From positions 1-36,244 of IMG/VR virus record IMGVR_UViG_3300030339_000923: a stretch of DNA of 36,244 nucleotides; one strand, written 5' to 3'. The notes under the pieces were generated by a model. The model ran no database searches. It saw only the letters and a program-made list of their open reading frames with translations, and was not told the origin of the DNA. Within the stretch, counting starts at the first letter, position 1; each line of letters begins with the position of its first letter. The stretch comes from a virus. Below are positions 12,685-20,869 of this stretch, one piece after another. Position numbers and translations under genes: made by a program.

Positions 12685-14013
12685 TTAATTACATTGACCA
12701 CCACAGCATGAACATACTGTTGATAGAATTCCACCATTTTTATGTAGTTTAGTACCACATCCACATCCTTTTAAACATTTTTTAGCTTTCATTTTAGAAC
12801 CTTTAGCCATTTTAGGTTTAATCATTGTAGACATATCTTTCTTTTCTACAATTGGATCAACTTTTGGTTTAGTTTTATTTTTTAAATAACCACCTTTTTC
12901 TTTTTTCCAAGGAGTAAGTTGTTTATCATCAGATGGTATATTTTTATCTTTACTAGAAGTATTTGGTACACCTTTTTTCCAATCTTTTGGATTCATATCA
13001 GTTCCACCTTCATTTTTAGTAGGTACAGCATCATCTGATACAGGATTTGGTTTACCTTTTAAAACTGGGATAGGTTTAGTCACTTTAGCCCCTTTTTGTA
13101 GATAACCACCTTTTTTAGCAAATGTAGCACCTTCCCAAATACTTGGTTGTGTAGTTATTGTTTCTGGTAATACTGATGGATTTTCTGGTATTTCTCCTGC
13201 AGAAATATTTTGTTGCATTGTATTTAAATAAGATTGTTTTGCATCTCTTGCAGTACGATCTAAAGTTTTAAATACATCTCTAGTTGCCTCATCCCATTTA
13301 CCATTTGGTTGTAATCCAGCAGTTGCTTGAATTTCTCCAATTGCTTTCATAGTTTCTTTACCAAATTTACCATCTACCACTAAATTATGTCCTAAACTAT
13401 TTAAATGGATTTGAACCCATTTAACTTGATCAGGAGTTAAATTAGCATTATTTGCTTCTACAGGTGAATGAACATTATCAATAGGTTGAGAAGGTTTAAC
13501 TGCAGATTTTACAGTTGTTTTAGATACTACTTTAGTTTGTTGAGGAGGTGTAGATCCTGTAGGTTTAGCTACTATTTTTTTAGCAGTTACAGTTACTGTT
13601 GGTAATTGTTTTGGATTTGCTTTTGTTCCTACTGCAGGAGTACGTTCTTCCCATGAACTAATACTTCCATTTGTTGGTCTGGACATAGGTTTTACAGGTT
13701 CTTTTGATGAAACATTAGTTGCATCTTTTGCTGCAGGTCTAACATACATTCCACCTTTTTGAAGACGTTGTATAAATTCTAATTTAGCGCCATTCTTTGC
13801 AGAAGGAGTTCCACCTTTTAATTGTTGCATAATTGATTGTATCATTTGTGAAGCTTGTTCTTGAGGCATACCTTGTTTTACTAATTCTTGTAATACTTCT
13901 TCTGGTTGTGCACCACTTTGTAATGCTTTAGCTACTTGTTGTGCTATTTGTTGTTGTTGACCTTCTGCAGGTGCAGCACCTCCTTGTTGATATTTTCTAT
14001 TTAAATATTTCAT
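12685..14013 (-). CDS. Peptidoglycan-binding virion protein, Cys-rich tail
   Basis: 442 aa. It begins MKYLNRKYQQGG, an N-terminal motif shared with the rightward cargo genes at 18.7-20.9 kb. Residues 1-70 are Gln-rich and helical. About residues 185-255 form a PG_binding_1 domain (LTPDQVKWVQIHLNSLG, then VDGKFGKETMKAI and GKWDEATRDVF). Low-complexity Pro/Lys linkers carry repeated KGG-hydrophobic motifs (RLQKGGMY, KKGGYL, EKGGYL, KNGGIL). The C terminus is metal-site-like (CGCGT, then CSCCGGQC). It is probably a virion-associated wall-binding or ejected protein. All six tryptophans use TGG. No hydrolase motif is visible in this chain. Confidence 0.78.
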   Translation of the reverse strand: MKYLNRKYQQGGAAPAEGQQQQIAQQVAKALQSGAQPEEVLQELVKQGMPQEQASQMIQSIMQQLKGGTPSAKNGAKLEFIQRLQKGGMYVRPAAKDATNVSSKEPVKPMSRPTNGSISSWEERTPAVGTKANPKQLPTVTVTAKKIVAKPTGSTPPQQTKVVSKTTVKSAVKPSQPIDNVHSPVEANNANLTPDQVKWVQIHLNSLGHNLVVDGKFGKETMKAIGEIQATAGLQPNGKWDEATRDVFKTLDRTARDAKQSYLNTMQQNISAGEIPENPSVLPETITTQPSIWEGATFAKKGGYLQKGAKVTKPIPVLKGKPNPVSDDAVPTKNEGGTDMNPKDWKKGVPNTSSKDKNIPSDDKQLTPWKKEKGGYLKNKTKPKVDPIVEKKDMSTMIKPKMAKGSKMKAKKCLKGCGCGTKLHKNGGILSTVCSCCGGQCN

Positions 14014-14022
14014 TAATAAATT

Positions 14023-14259
14023 TTATTTAAGTTTCTGTAAGTCTTTAGTTGAGAATACATGTTCTAGTAATTCTCCTGTAGTAGTAAACCACATACATAA
14101 CATACCTTGAAAGTAAGTACTTTTATCTTCATCTTTTGGTTTAATTGTCATAGTTTTTTTCTTAACAATTATCATAACCGGTTTATTAGGTATATCTTGT
14201 TTCAGTTGTACTCTGTCACCTGGCAAGAAATATACTTTATCCATATTATATTCGTTCAT
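14023..14259 (-). CDS. Small YodC-like (DUF2158-type) protein
   Basis: 78 aa. The VYFLPGDRVQLKQDIPNKPVM segment followed by CMWFTTTGEL resembles the compact beta-barrel of YodC-like proteins, where a GDxVxL strand is followed by a CxWF strand. Similar short proteins are common in phages of Bacteroidales. Function is unknown. Its first codons overlap the end of the GroES-like gene by 14 nt, pointing to translational coupling, and it uses TGG for its single Trp. Confidence 0.6.
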   Translation of the reverse strand: MNEYNMDKVYFLPGDRVQLKQDIPNKPVMIIVKKKTMTIKPKDEDKSTYFQGMLCMWFTTTGELLEHVFSTKDLQKLK

Positions 14260-14602
14260 TTGTAAATCTTGTTGTTAAATTATCATTAATTATAGATACT
14301 AAATTTTGTTCTGCAATATTCCAAAATCCTTGTCTTAAAAATGGTACAGGTCTAGCTGATCTAGTATCATAAAATACATCATCCCCTACTTGTACATATT
14401 GTGTCCCAGGTCCTACTTCAATTACTTCAGCACACTTGATAAAATTATCTAGTATTTCATGTTCTCCAGAATCTTGACTATCAAATTCACCTTCAGTTAA
14501 TTTTAATCCACTTTTAGTTGTTAATGCAGCATAAGGATTAGAAGCATAAGGTAAAATCATTACATTTGTATATAAGGGCATTATTTCTTTTTTCATATTC
14601 AT
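14246..14602 (-). CDS. groES: GroES-like co-chaperonin
   Basis: 118 aa. The N-terminal MPLYTNVMILPY matches the first strand of GroES-type co-chaperonins. The core CAEVIEVGPG...VQVGDDVFYD matches the GroES beta-barrel signature (VxxVGPG, then VKVGDxVxY). The segment LTTKSGLKLTEGEFDSQDSG would be the mobile loop that docks on the GroEL apical domain. It is somewhat longer than bacterial GroES, with an extra C-terminal 20 residues. It lies immediately downstream of a GroEL-like gene, so the phage carries a complete pair, probably to fold capsid or fibre subunits. Trp is TGG. Confidence 0.8.
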   Translation of the reverse strand: MNMKKEIMPLYTNVMILPYASNPYAALTTKSGLKLTEGEFDSQDSGEHEILDNFIKCAEVIEVGPGTQYVQVGDDVFYDTRSARPVPFLRQGFWNIAEQNLVSIINDNLTTRFTNERI

Positions 14603-14611
14603 TTTTATTTA

Positions 14612-16072
14612 TTAATCCATATTTATTATTGAACAGCCATTTGTTAGAATTAAAGATGCTGCTGTAACTGCATTCTCTAAAGCGGTCTTTGTAACTAAGA
14701 ACGGATCAATAATTCCCATCTCATACATATTACCATTTACTATATTTTTAAAATCATATCCATTCCAAAATTCTTCTTTAAGAGAAATTTCAGGAGAACA
14801 AGCACTTTTCCATAATATATTAAATGGTACTTGAATAATTTTATCTAACAATACTAAATCCAAATCTCTTGCTGCATGAAGTAATGCAACTCCTCCACCT
14901 GGGAGAACTCCACCATCTAAAGCAGCTTTAACAGCAGCAATAGCATCTTCAACTCTATCTTTCTTTTCTAAAACTTCTACTTTAGAATAACCTCCAACTA
15001 ATATAGTAGCAACACCACCATAATAATTAGCTAATCTCTTTTTATGGAATAGCATTTCAAATTCACTTAATCCATTACCAGATAATAAAGATCTAATAGA
15101 CTCTACTTTATTTTGTTTTATTGTTTCATCTATTATACAACCGATGAATGTTGTTGTGTCTTTAGTTACAATTACTTTATTACAAGTCATTGTTTGTCCT
15201 AATGTTACTTTAATATCTTCTAATAATGTATCTCTATATATTCCATTTCCTGGGGATATAACAGTACAAGATTCTAACTTACTACCTTTATTTAATAATA
15301 ACATTCTAAGAATATTAGATGCAATATCTGGAGCTATAATTAATAATTCTTTTTTTTCATCAATAGCTTGATTACAAATATCAATTACTTGTTTTAATTC
15401 TACTAATTTTTCATTAAAAATAGCAACTAATACATTATTTAATTCACATGTATTTTTATCTGTATTAATAAAATATGGGGAACTAAAACCTGAATCAATT
15501 TGTAAACCATCAGAAAAAACAACTGAATTATTTATATCTGAAGATTCTTCCATATTTACACTGCCATCTTTTCCAACTTTATAATAAGTATCAGAGATTA
15601 ACTGTCCTAGAATAGGATCGTTATTAGCAGAAAGTGTTGCCACTTTAAGTAAATCTTCTTGTGTACTTATTTCTATTTTATTTTTATCTAAATATTCTGT
15701 TACCTTTTTTAAATCATCTGTCAATATTCTTAATATTTCTATTGGATGTTTAGTAGATTTAGATAAACTTAAAACAATTTCTCTAGCTAATATAGTTGCA
15801 GTAGTTGTACCATCTCCAACATCTTTAGCAGTTTTAACTGCAATATCTTTTATTACATCTATACCCATACTAACAGCAGGATCATTGTGATTTACATACT
15901 TAGCAACTGTTGCCCCATCTTTTGTAACATGAATACCAGTTCTATTTTTAATTATAACGTTTTTGCCATTAGGTCCAAAAGTTGTTGCTACTGCATCCCC
16001 TATTAATTTCACTCCTGTTATAAGTGGAGTCTTTGCATTGTCATCAAATAATACATTCATTGTCATTATCAT
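14612..16072 (-). CDS. groEL: GroEL-like chaperonin, shortened
   Basis: 486 aa, against about 545 for bacterial GroEL. The equatorial ATPase is well preserved: TFGPNGKNVIIKN, TKDGATVAKY, VGDGTTTATILA (with the D87 equivalent), VEDAIAAVKAA (with the D398 equivalent) and LPGGGVALLHAA. Apical landmarks such as SPYFIN and KDTTT are present. The shortfall is spread through the intermediate/apical region, and the C-terminal GGM tail is absent (it ends SIINMD). It should form an ATP-driven folding ring with the adjacent GroES-like protein. The start could be any of the Met codons in MIMTMN; 16072 leaves 9 nt to the previous stop. No TGA occurs in frame and both Trp are TGG. Whether it replaces or mixes with host GroEL cannot be told. 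Confidence 0.92.
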   Translation of the reverse strand: MIMTMNVLFDDNAKTPLITGVKLIGDAVATTFGPNGKNVIIKNRTGIHVTKDGATVAKYVNHNDPAVSMGIDVIKDIAVKTAKDVGDGTTTATILAREIVLSLSKSTKHPIEILRILTDDLKKVTEYLDKNKIEISTQEDLLKVATLSANNDPILGQLISDTYYKVGKDGSVNMEESSDINNSVVFSDGLQIDSGFSSPYFINTDKNTCELNNVLVAIFNEKLVELKQVIDICNQAIDEKKELLIIAPDIASNILRMLLLNKGSKLESCTVISPGNGIYRDTLLEDIKVTLGQTMTCNKVIVTKDTTTFIGCIIDETIKQNKVESIRSLLSGNGLSEFEMLFHKKRLANYYGGVATILVGGYSKVEVLEKKDRVEDAIAAVKAALDGGVLPGGGVALLHAARDLDLVLLDKIIQVPFNILWKSACSPEISLKEEFWNGYDFKNIVNGNMYEMGIIDPFLVTKTALENAVTAASLILTNGCSIINMD

Positions 16073-16081
16073 TTTTAATTA

Positions 16082-16369
16082 TTACCATTTCCCTACTGGG
16101 CATTTTTTATCTTTTACTCTTGTACTTGCTTCAACTCTACAACCACATCCTTTTACATATCCTTCTTTAGGATATTCAGATGTTTGATTGGTGTTAACAT
16201 TTAAGTAAAGTTTGGGATTACAGAGTTCAGTCTGTATTCCCATTACTTCTACTATTGTTTTTAATTTGCAAGCATTACATATTGGTTTTCTTTTTTTATA
16301 TAATCTTTTTTCTAAATTTAGAAGTTCGTTTATATGACCTGTTACTATTTGTTTTACTTGTCCTAACAT
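16082..16369 (-). CDS. Small Cys-rich conserved phage protein
   Basis: 95 aa from the ATG at 16367-16369, 4 nt past the previous stop. A longer frame exists upstream but overlaps the preceding gene and looks non-coding. The sequence has a basic helix (HINELLNLEKRLYKKR), then CNACKL, a single Cys (ELCNPKLYLN), GCGCR, and a final KCPVGKW. The spaced Cys pairs suggest one zinc or iron site. A protein with this shape recurs in phages of Bacteroidales as I recall it, but its function is unknown. Trp is TGG. Confidence 0.65.
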   Translation of the reverse strand: MLGQVKQIVTGHINELLNLEKRLYKKRKPICNACKLKTIVEVMGIQTELCNPKLYLNVNTNQTSEYPKEGYVKGCGCRVEASTRVKDKKCPVGKW

Positions 16370-16373
16370 ATTC

Positions 16374-17108
16374 TTAAAATTTAATGATGTTATATGAAAT
16401 TCCAATTCCAATAAAAGGGGTAAGACCACTTCCACCAATTCCATATCCTACTTGTAAACCAATTCCGAAAGGTTTTGATTTTTGATATTTATTATATGCA
16501 GTAAGATCTATAATACTGCCTTGAATATTTGTTATTGATACAGCAGGATTTGAAGAAGTTGCAAATACTTCAATTCCATTTGTTGTTTCTTTTTTGCCAA
16601 TTACTATTTCAGCAAATACTTTATCTTCTGTTATTAAACCTACAACTGATTGTGGTTTTTTATCTGCTGTTACTTTTATTATTCCTTGAATATCTCTAAA
16701 CTTATCAGTTTGTGCAAATGTATATGGATACATTTTTGTTGAATCATTTATAACTACTTCTGTACCATCTTGATTTAAAATTAATACACTATCTTTTAAT
16801 AAATTAATAGTTAAATTTAAATGATTAATATCTATTAAATTCTTTTTATCTTTAACAGATAAATTATTAATGTCTTTTGTCAATTCACTATTAGTATTTT
16901 TTAATTGATCTATATTCATTAATAGTATCTGTTTAGATTTAACTTCATCTCCAAGTTTATTTTTTGAAGTTTTTAAAGTATCAGTTAACGTAATGATATT
17001 ACTTTTTGCAATTTTATTATCATTACATTGTTTAAAATTAAAAAGTATGGATACTATAATTAATATTCCAATACCTATTTTAATATACAATGGGTTTAAG
17101 TTTTTCAT
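16374..17108 (-). CDS. Membrane-anchored coiled-coil protein
   Basis: 244 aa. The N terminus has one transmembrane helix (IKIGIGILIIVSILFNF), followed by about 80 residues of heptad-like coiled coil, a beta-rich middle, and a Gly-rich C terminus (GIGLQVGYGIGGSG, TPFIGIGISYN) resembling an outer-membrane-type beta hairpin. This layout matches an uncharacterised family I recall in Bacteroidales phages (DUF6549/DUF6808-like); the match is from memory. It could be spanin-like, bridging the inner and outer membranes, but that is speculation. Its start overlaps the nuclease gene by 29 nt. Confidence 0.65.
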   Translation of the reverse strand: MKNLNPLYIKIGIGILIIVSILFNFKQCNDNKIAKSNIITLTDTLKTSKNKLGDEVKSKQILLMNIDQLKNTNSELTKDINNLSVKDKKNLIDINHLNLTINLLKDSVLILNQDGTEVVINDSTKMYPYTFAQTDKFRDIQGIIKVTADKKPQSVVGLITEDKVFAEIVIGKKETTNGIEVFATSSNPAVSITNIQGSIIDLTAYNKYQKSKPFGIGLQVGYGIGGSGLTPFIGIGISYNIIKF

Positions 17109-17997
17109 ATGCTTTTTCTTTTATTAATGTTCCCTTATAATAACCTAACATTCTTTCAACATCATTTTTTAAATAATCCAATTCATAAATTGTTTCTTTA
17201 TTATCATGATCATAATGAATTAACATTAAGCCTGCAATATTTAATGTAGGATCTAACATTTGAATCATCCAAGCATAAGTAGATAGTTGTACTGCATAAT
17301 GCCAATAATTTGAATCCTGCAATGTATTTAAAGGATATTGCATCATTTGTTTTTTCTTTGTATTTATATCAAAATATGAAGATTTATTTATAGCTTTATT
17401 GGTTTTGTAATCTAATATGTAAACATCCTTACCATCTATAATAACTAAATCAGCTTGTCCAGCTAATCTAAATATTCCATCTTCTGATATTCTACTTAAT
17501 AATAATTCTGGGTAGATTCCTTGATCTCCAATTTTTAATACATTATTAGTATAACATTTGAATTTACCTCCTAATCCATAACGTTTTAATTCTTTAGAAC
17601 TTCCACCTAAGTTTAAATCTTCATGCATTTTATGGATAATAGTCCCTCTTTCACATGCTTCAACATTCTTATTTTTCCATAGTTGAAGAATTTCTGCTTT
17701 TTTCTTAATAAAATCTTTGGCTTCTATATTAAATTGTGCAACATATTTTGCATCAAATTTTTTAGTTATCATTAATTTCTTTTTAGTATCAGCAAATATA
17801 CCAGCACCTACAAGTTCTTCAAGTGCTTTTACTGAACTCCAGAAATGTTCATTAAAAGGTTGTGCAAATTTTTCAATTAGAGTTGTGACTGATATGCACT
17901 TTAATCCAGATTTTTTATCAATATATAAATGTTCTTTATCATTATATTGTACACTATCATTTTCTTTATCTACTTTCATTCCCATTTTCATTATCAT
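17080..17997 (-). CDS. PD-(D/E)XK superfamily nuclease (Cas4/RecB-like)
   Basis: 305 aa. Core motifs in order are SVTTLIEKFAQPF near the N terminus, RGTIIHKMHEDL (the helical His motif of Cas4/RecB-type nucleases), AGQADLVII with the first metal-binding Asp, DVYILDYKTNKA with the D-x-K catalytic pair, and QLSTYAWMIQ with the trailing Gln/Tyr motif. Together these define an active-looking PD-(D/E)XK exonuclease, probably acting on phage DNA during recombination, replication or genome maturation. No iron-sulfur Cys cluster is visible, so it is not a full Cas4. It is second in the leftward operon. Four Trp are all TGG. Confidence 0.85.
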   Translation of the reverse strand: MIMKMGMKVDKENDSVQYNDKEHLYIDKKSGLKCISVTTLIEKFAQPFNEHFWSSVKALEELVGAGIFADTKKKLMITKKFDAKYVAQFNIEAKDFIKKKAEILQLWKNKNVEACERGTIIHKMHEDLNLGGSSKELKRYGLGGKFKCYTNNVLKIGDQGIYPELLLSRISEDGIFRLAGQADLVIIDGKDVYILDYKTNKAINKSSYFDINTKKKQMMQYPLNTLQDSNYWHYAVQLSTYAWMIQMLDPTLNIAGLMLIHYDHDNKETIYELDYLKNDVERMLGYYKGTLIKEKAYEKLKPIVY

Positions 17998-18005
17998 TTA
18001 AATTT

Positions 18006-18401
18006 TTATACTTCTGGTACAACTGTTATTACAGTTGTTTTCTTTTTTCTTTTTGCTCTACTTACCATAATTTTATTGTAAGCTATTTTAGTAGGGCAGT
18101 TATCTCCTAAACAACGTTCTGCATTTTGTCTATCTACTATAATCTCTAATTCTTGAATTCTTATTCCTAACTGTTTAATTTGGATTTCAAGTCTTGCATT
18201 TTGAGTTTCTAAAGCTTTATTTATTCTTTCAAATAATTCTACTTCCTCTAATCTTCTTTCAATATCAATTTTGTCAGTCTCTGCTTCTATTTTTTTAGTA
18301 TCAGCAGTACTTTTACGTCTCCCAAACAAGTATGAACTCAATCCTACTACTAGTGGAATAATTATAGTTCCAGCAGGTACTAATAATGCATTTACATCCA
18401 T
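18006..18401 (-). CDS. Membrane-anchored coiled-coil protein (first late leftward gene)
   Basis: 131 aa with an N-terminal transmembrane helix (VPAGTIIIPLVVGLSSYLF), then a basic GRRKS turn and a long charged coiled coil (about residues 40-95), ending in a basic tail with two Cys (RCLGDNCPTKI). It resembles small holin-, spanin- or scaffold-like membrane proteins, but no family is recognised. It is the first gene after the divergent promoter region. Confidence 0.6.
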   Translation of the reverse strand: MDVNALLVPAGTIIIPLVVGLSSYLFGRRKSTADTKKIEAETDKIDIERRLEEVELFERINKALETQNARLEIQIKQLGIRIQELEIIVDRQNAERCLGDNCPTKIAYNKIMVSRAKRKKKTTVITVVPEV

Positions 18402-18735
18402 GTGCTTTTCTTTTACTTTATTTTACAAACTTTTTGTTTATTTCTTTTAACTTATGGACATTCTTCGTATTATTTACATATTGTACAAAGATACTAATAA
18501 ATAATGATTAAAAAAAGATATATAGTAAATATTAAAAATAAACTTCTAAAAATAATATTAAAAAGTTATTTTAGTATTATATATAATATAAATTTATATA
18601 ATTTATACCTATTATAATATTAATCAAATGTTTATATAAAAAACTATTTTTTGTTTTATATGTCATTATTTATTAGTAATTTTACACATTAATCATAATT
18701 TTTAAAGTCTGTAAAAACTAAATTAATTAAACCAT
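18402..18735. other. Divergent intergenic control region
   Basis: 334 bases, very AT-rich, between the leftward and rightward late genes. No ORF of note is present. It should hold the promoters for both operons; one leftward promoter candidate is listed separately. No clear rightward TAnnTTTG match with a good upstream box was found. Confidence 0.6.
18486..18493 (-). promoter_or_regulatory. Candidate late leftward promoter, -7 box
   Basis: On the minus strand this reads TATCTTTG, matching the Bacteroidetes TAnnTTTG -7 element, about 85 nt upstream of the first leftward gene. The expected TTTG box about 20 nt further upstream is degenerate (T-rich), so it is an imperfect match. Confidence 0.45.
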
Positions 18736-19299
18736 ATGAAAATAAATATTGAAATATTAAAAGCAGGAGGACACTTCTCAAAGAAGTATATTGAAGCTGC
18801 TCATAAAAAACCAGGTGGATCTAATGTTGGAAAGGCAACATTTGCTGATGGTAGTAAAAGAACTGGCCCATATGCAGGTCCTTCTGGTGGTGCACCTAAA
18901 GGATCATACCCAATACCTGATTTAAAACATGCAAAGTCTGCATTAAGTTTAGCACATAATGCTCCTAATCCTAGTGGTATAAAATCAGCAGTATATCGTA
19001 AATACCCAGGATTAAAAAAGGATCAATCAGGTGGTACATTAGATACTGATAAATATTCAGGAGAAAATCAATCTGGTGCATCAGGTATAAAAATTAATCC
19101 AGCTAATAAAGGAAAATTTACTGCAACTAAAAAACGATTAGGTAAAAGTACAGAAGCACTTACACATAGTAAGAATACTCTTACAAAAAAAAGAGCTATC
19201 TTTGCACAGAATAGTAAAAAATGACATCATAAAGAAGGAGGAATAATTGAATATAGATCTCCTTTATTAAATAACTTAATGAATATAGTATGAGATTAA
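18736..19299 (+). CDS. Virion cargo-like protein with MKINIEILKAGG leader
   Basis: 187 aa, with TGA codons at 19222-19224 and 19291-19293 read as Trp; the standard code would stop it at residue 162. It begins with the shared N-terminal motif (MKINIEILKAGG). The middle (YPIPDLKHAKSALSLAHNAP, then VYRKYPGL) resembles a small helical domain common in phage and bacterial proteins (YPIPDxxHAxxAL...RKYP). The later KFTATKKRLGKSTEALTHSK is basic and resembles crAss-like virion proteins. After the first recoded Trp come HHKEGGIIE and a short tail. The stop TAA 19297-19299 overlaps the next start by 10 nt. It is probably packaged or ejected; function is otherwise unknown. Confidence 0.75.
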
Positions 19300-20465
19300 A
19301 TATTGAAAAACTTCAAGTAGGTGGAATATTTAAACCACAAGTTGATACTACAGGTTTCTATAATAGAGCAGTACAATTAAATGATAAAAATAAAAATCTA
19401 AATTGGATATCAAGACAAAATAATAATACTGGCAATGAATTAAAATATAAATTTAAACCTGAAGATAATCAAGAAGGAGTATATGGTACTATGTTAACAT
19501 CTTATACAGATGATAAACAAGGTAATCAATTAGCATTTCCACAAATCCAACAATTGCCTGGGCAAAATAAATTAACTTATTTTTCTAATTGAAAAGATGC
19601 ATTAAATTCTGCAATTAAAAATAAAGAAGTAATTAATATGGGTAAGGATGCAAATTTTGCAGATTATTATACTACAGTTGGTGATAAATTAAATCAACGT
19701 CCTGAAGTTTTACAAGAAGCAAAACAAGATTATAAAAAGAATACAAATATAAAACTAGTTAATATAATTCCATCCACAAAAAATAATTTTAAAATGTTTT
19801 TAAAAGGCGGTATTATAAAAGGACAAAGTGGTATTAATCTTCAAAACAATACAGTTAAACCACTTACTGATGATGGTATGACTAATTTTTCTTTTACAGA
19901 TTTAAATACACCTAGACCTAATCTTATTAATCCAGTATTACCTAAACCAACATTTAATAACATGGGAATTATAAATAACCCAAATACTTCTAAAGTAGTA
20001 GATGAAAATACATTTTTAAATTATTGAGCAAATCAAGAAAATAGTATTAAGAAAGGATGAGATCCAAATAAAAAAGTATGGCATCCTTATCCAAGTATAG
20101 AGAAAGGAGCTGATACAGTAGCTTATGGATTAAAGTTAGGTATAAATCCTGAGTTTGATAAGAGAGCTAAACTTGGAGTTACTGATCAAGAAGCTGCTGC
20201 TGAATTAAAAAATAGAATGGCAGCTGGTCAATTACAAATTAAATCTTATCTGAATAAAAATTATGGAACTGGATCTTATGATAAGTTACCAGATTCAACT
20301 AAATATGCAATGTTAGATTTACATTTAAATACTAAAAAAGGAATAGCAGGTTTTCCTGCATTTATAAAAGATGCAATTGCTAATAATAAACAAGGTATGT
20401 TAAAGGAAAGTGTACGACCTCAATTACCTACACGAACAGCTGCATTTCAAAAAACTTTTTTCTAG
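19290..20465 (+). CDS. Virion-associated lysozyme-like protein
   Basis: 391 aa, with TGA as Trp at 19590, 20025 and 20058 and ending in TAG. It starts with the shared motif MRLNIEKLQVGG and has FLKGGIIKGQSG in the middle. The C-terminal 150 residues form a muramidase-like domain: WHPYPSIEKGADTVAYGLKL has the expected catalytic Glu followed by a T/D and Y-G strand as in phage-type lysozymes. VTDQEAAAELKNRM and the AMLDLHLNTKKG helix follow. It should cleave the glycan of host peptidoglycan during genome entry, or at lysis. With the standard code the lysozyme domain would be detached from the N-terminal targeting part. The UAG stop shows that TAG is not recoded. Confidence 0.8.
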
Positions 20466-20486
20466 ATATATTAATAAATAAATTAA

Positions 20487-20867
20487 ATGAAATACAATCC
20501 ACAAAAATTACAAATGGGTAATGTTATCCGCCCTATTAACTCAGTAGATAACCCAGTTATTATAGATTACTTTAAAAAGAATCCATTACAATTAAGTAAA
20601 TTTGCTGGTCAAATGAATAGTACTCCACAGAATTCAATGGGTATGATAACAGATAATAAATGAGGACCTTATCATGAAGCTGCTAATAAATTTATAATGG
20701 CTAATCCAGTAACTCCTACAAGAGTAGATAGTATGGATTATGTTAATCCTAGAACTAGGGGAGTAATGAGAACTAATAGTATTGAGTTTGCTAAAAACTA
20801 TCCAGGTAAAACTCCACAACAATTAGGTGCACAATATTTAGGAATGTCTAAATTAAATATGCAATAA
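20487..20867 (+). CDS. Small cargo-like protein with MKYNPQKLQMG leader
   Basis: 126 aa, from ATG 20487-20489 to TAA 20865-20867. One TGA (20661-20663, codon 59) is read as Trp (DNK-W-GPYHEAA). It opens with MKYNPQKLQMG, the same N-terminal motif as its neighbours. The rest is polar, with no recognised domain. The gene is easily missed because the standard code truncates it at 58 codons. It is followed 2 nt later by the next gene. Confidence 0.7.
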
Positions 20868-20869
20868 TA

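Noticed and set aside
15144-16187. Rightward ORFs opposite the GroEL gene
   Set aside because: They are antisense to a well-supported chaperonin gene and show no recognisable protein features.
20463-20465. TAG reassigned to glutamine, as in other crAss-like phages
   Set aside because: TAG ends the lysozyme gene where the protein looks complete, and no TAG splits any recognised family.
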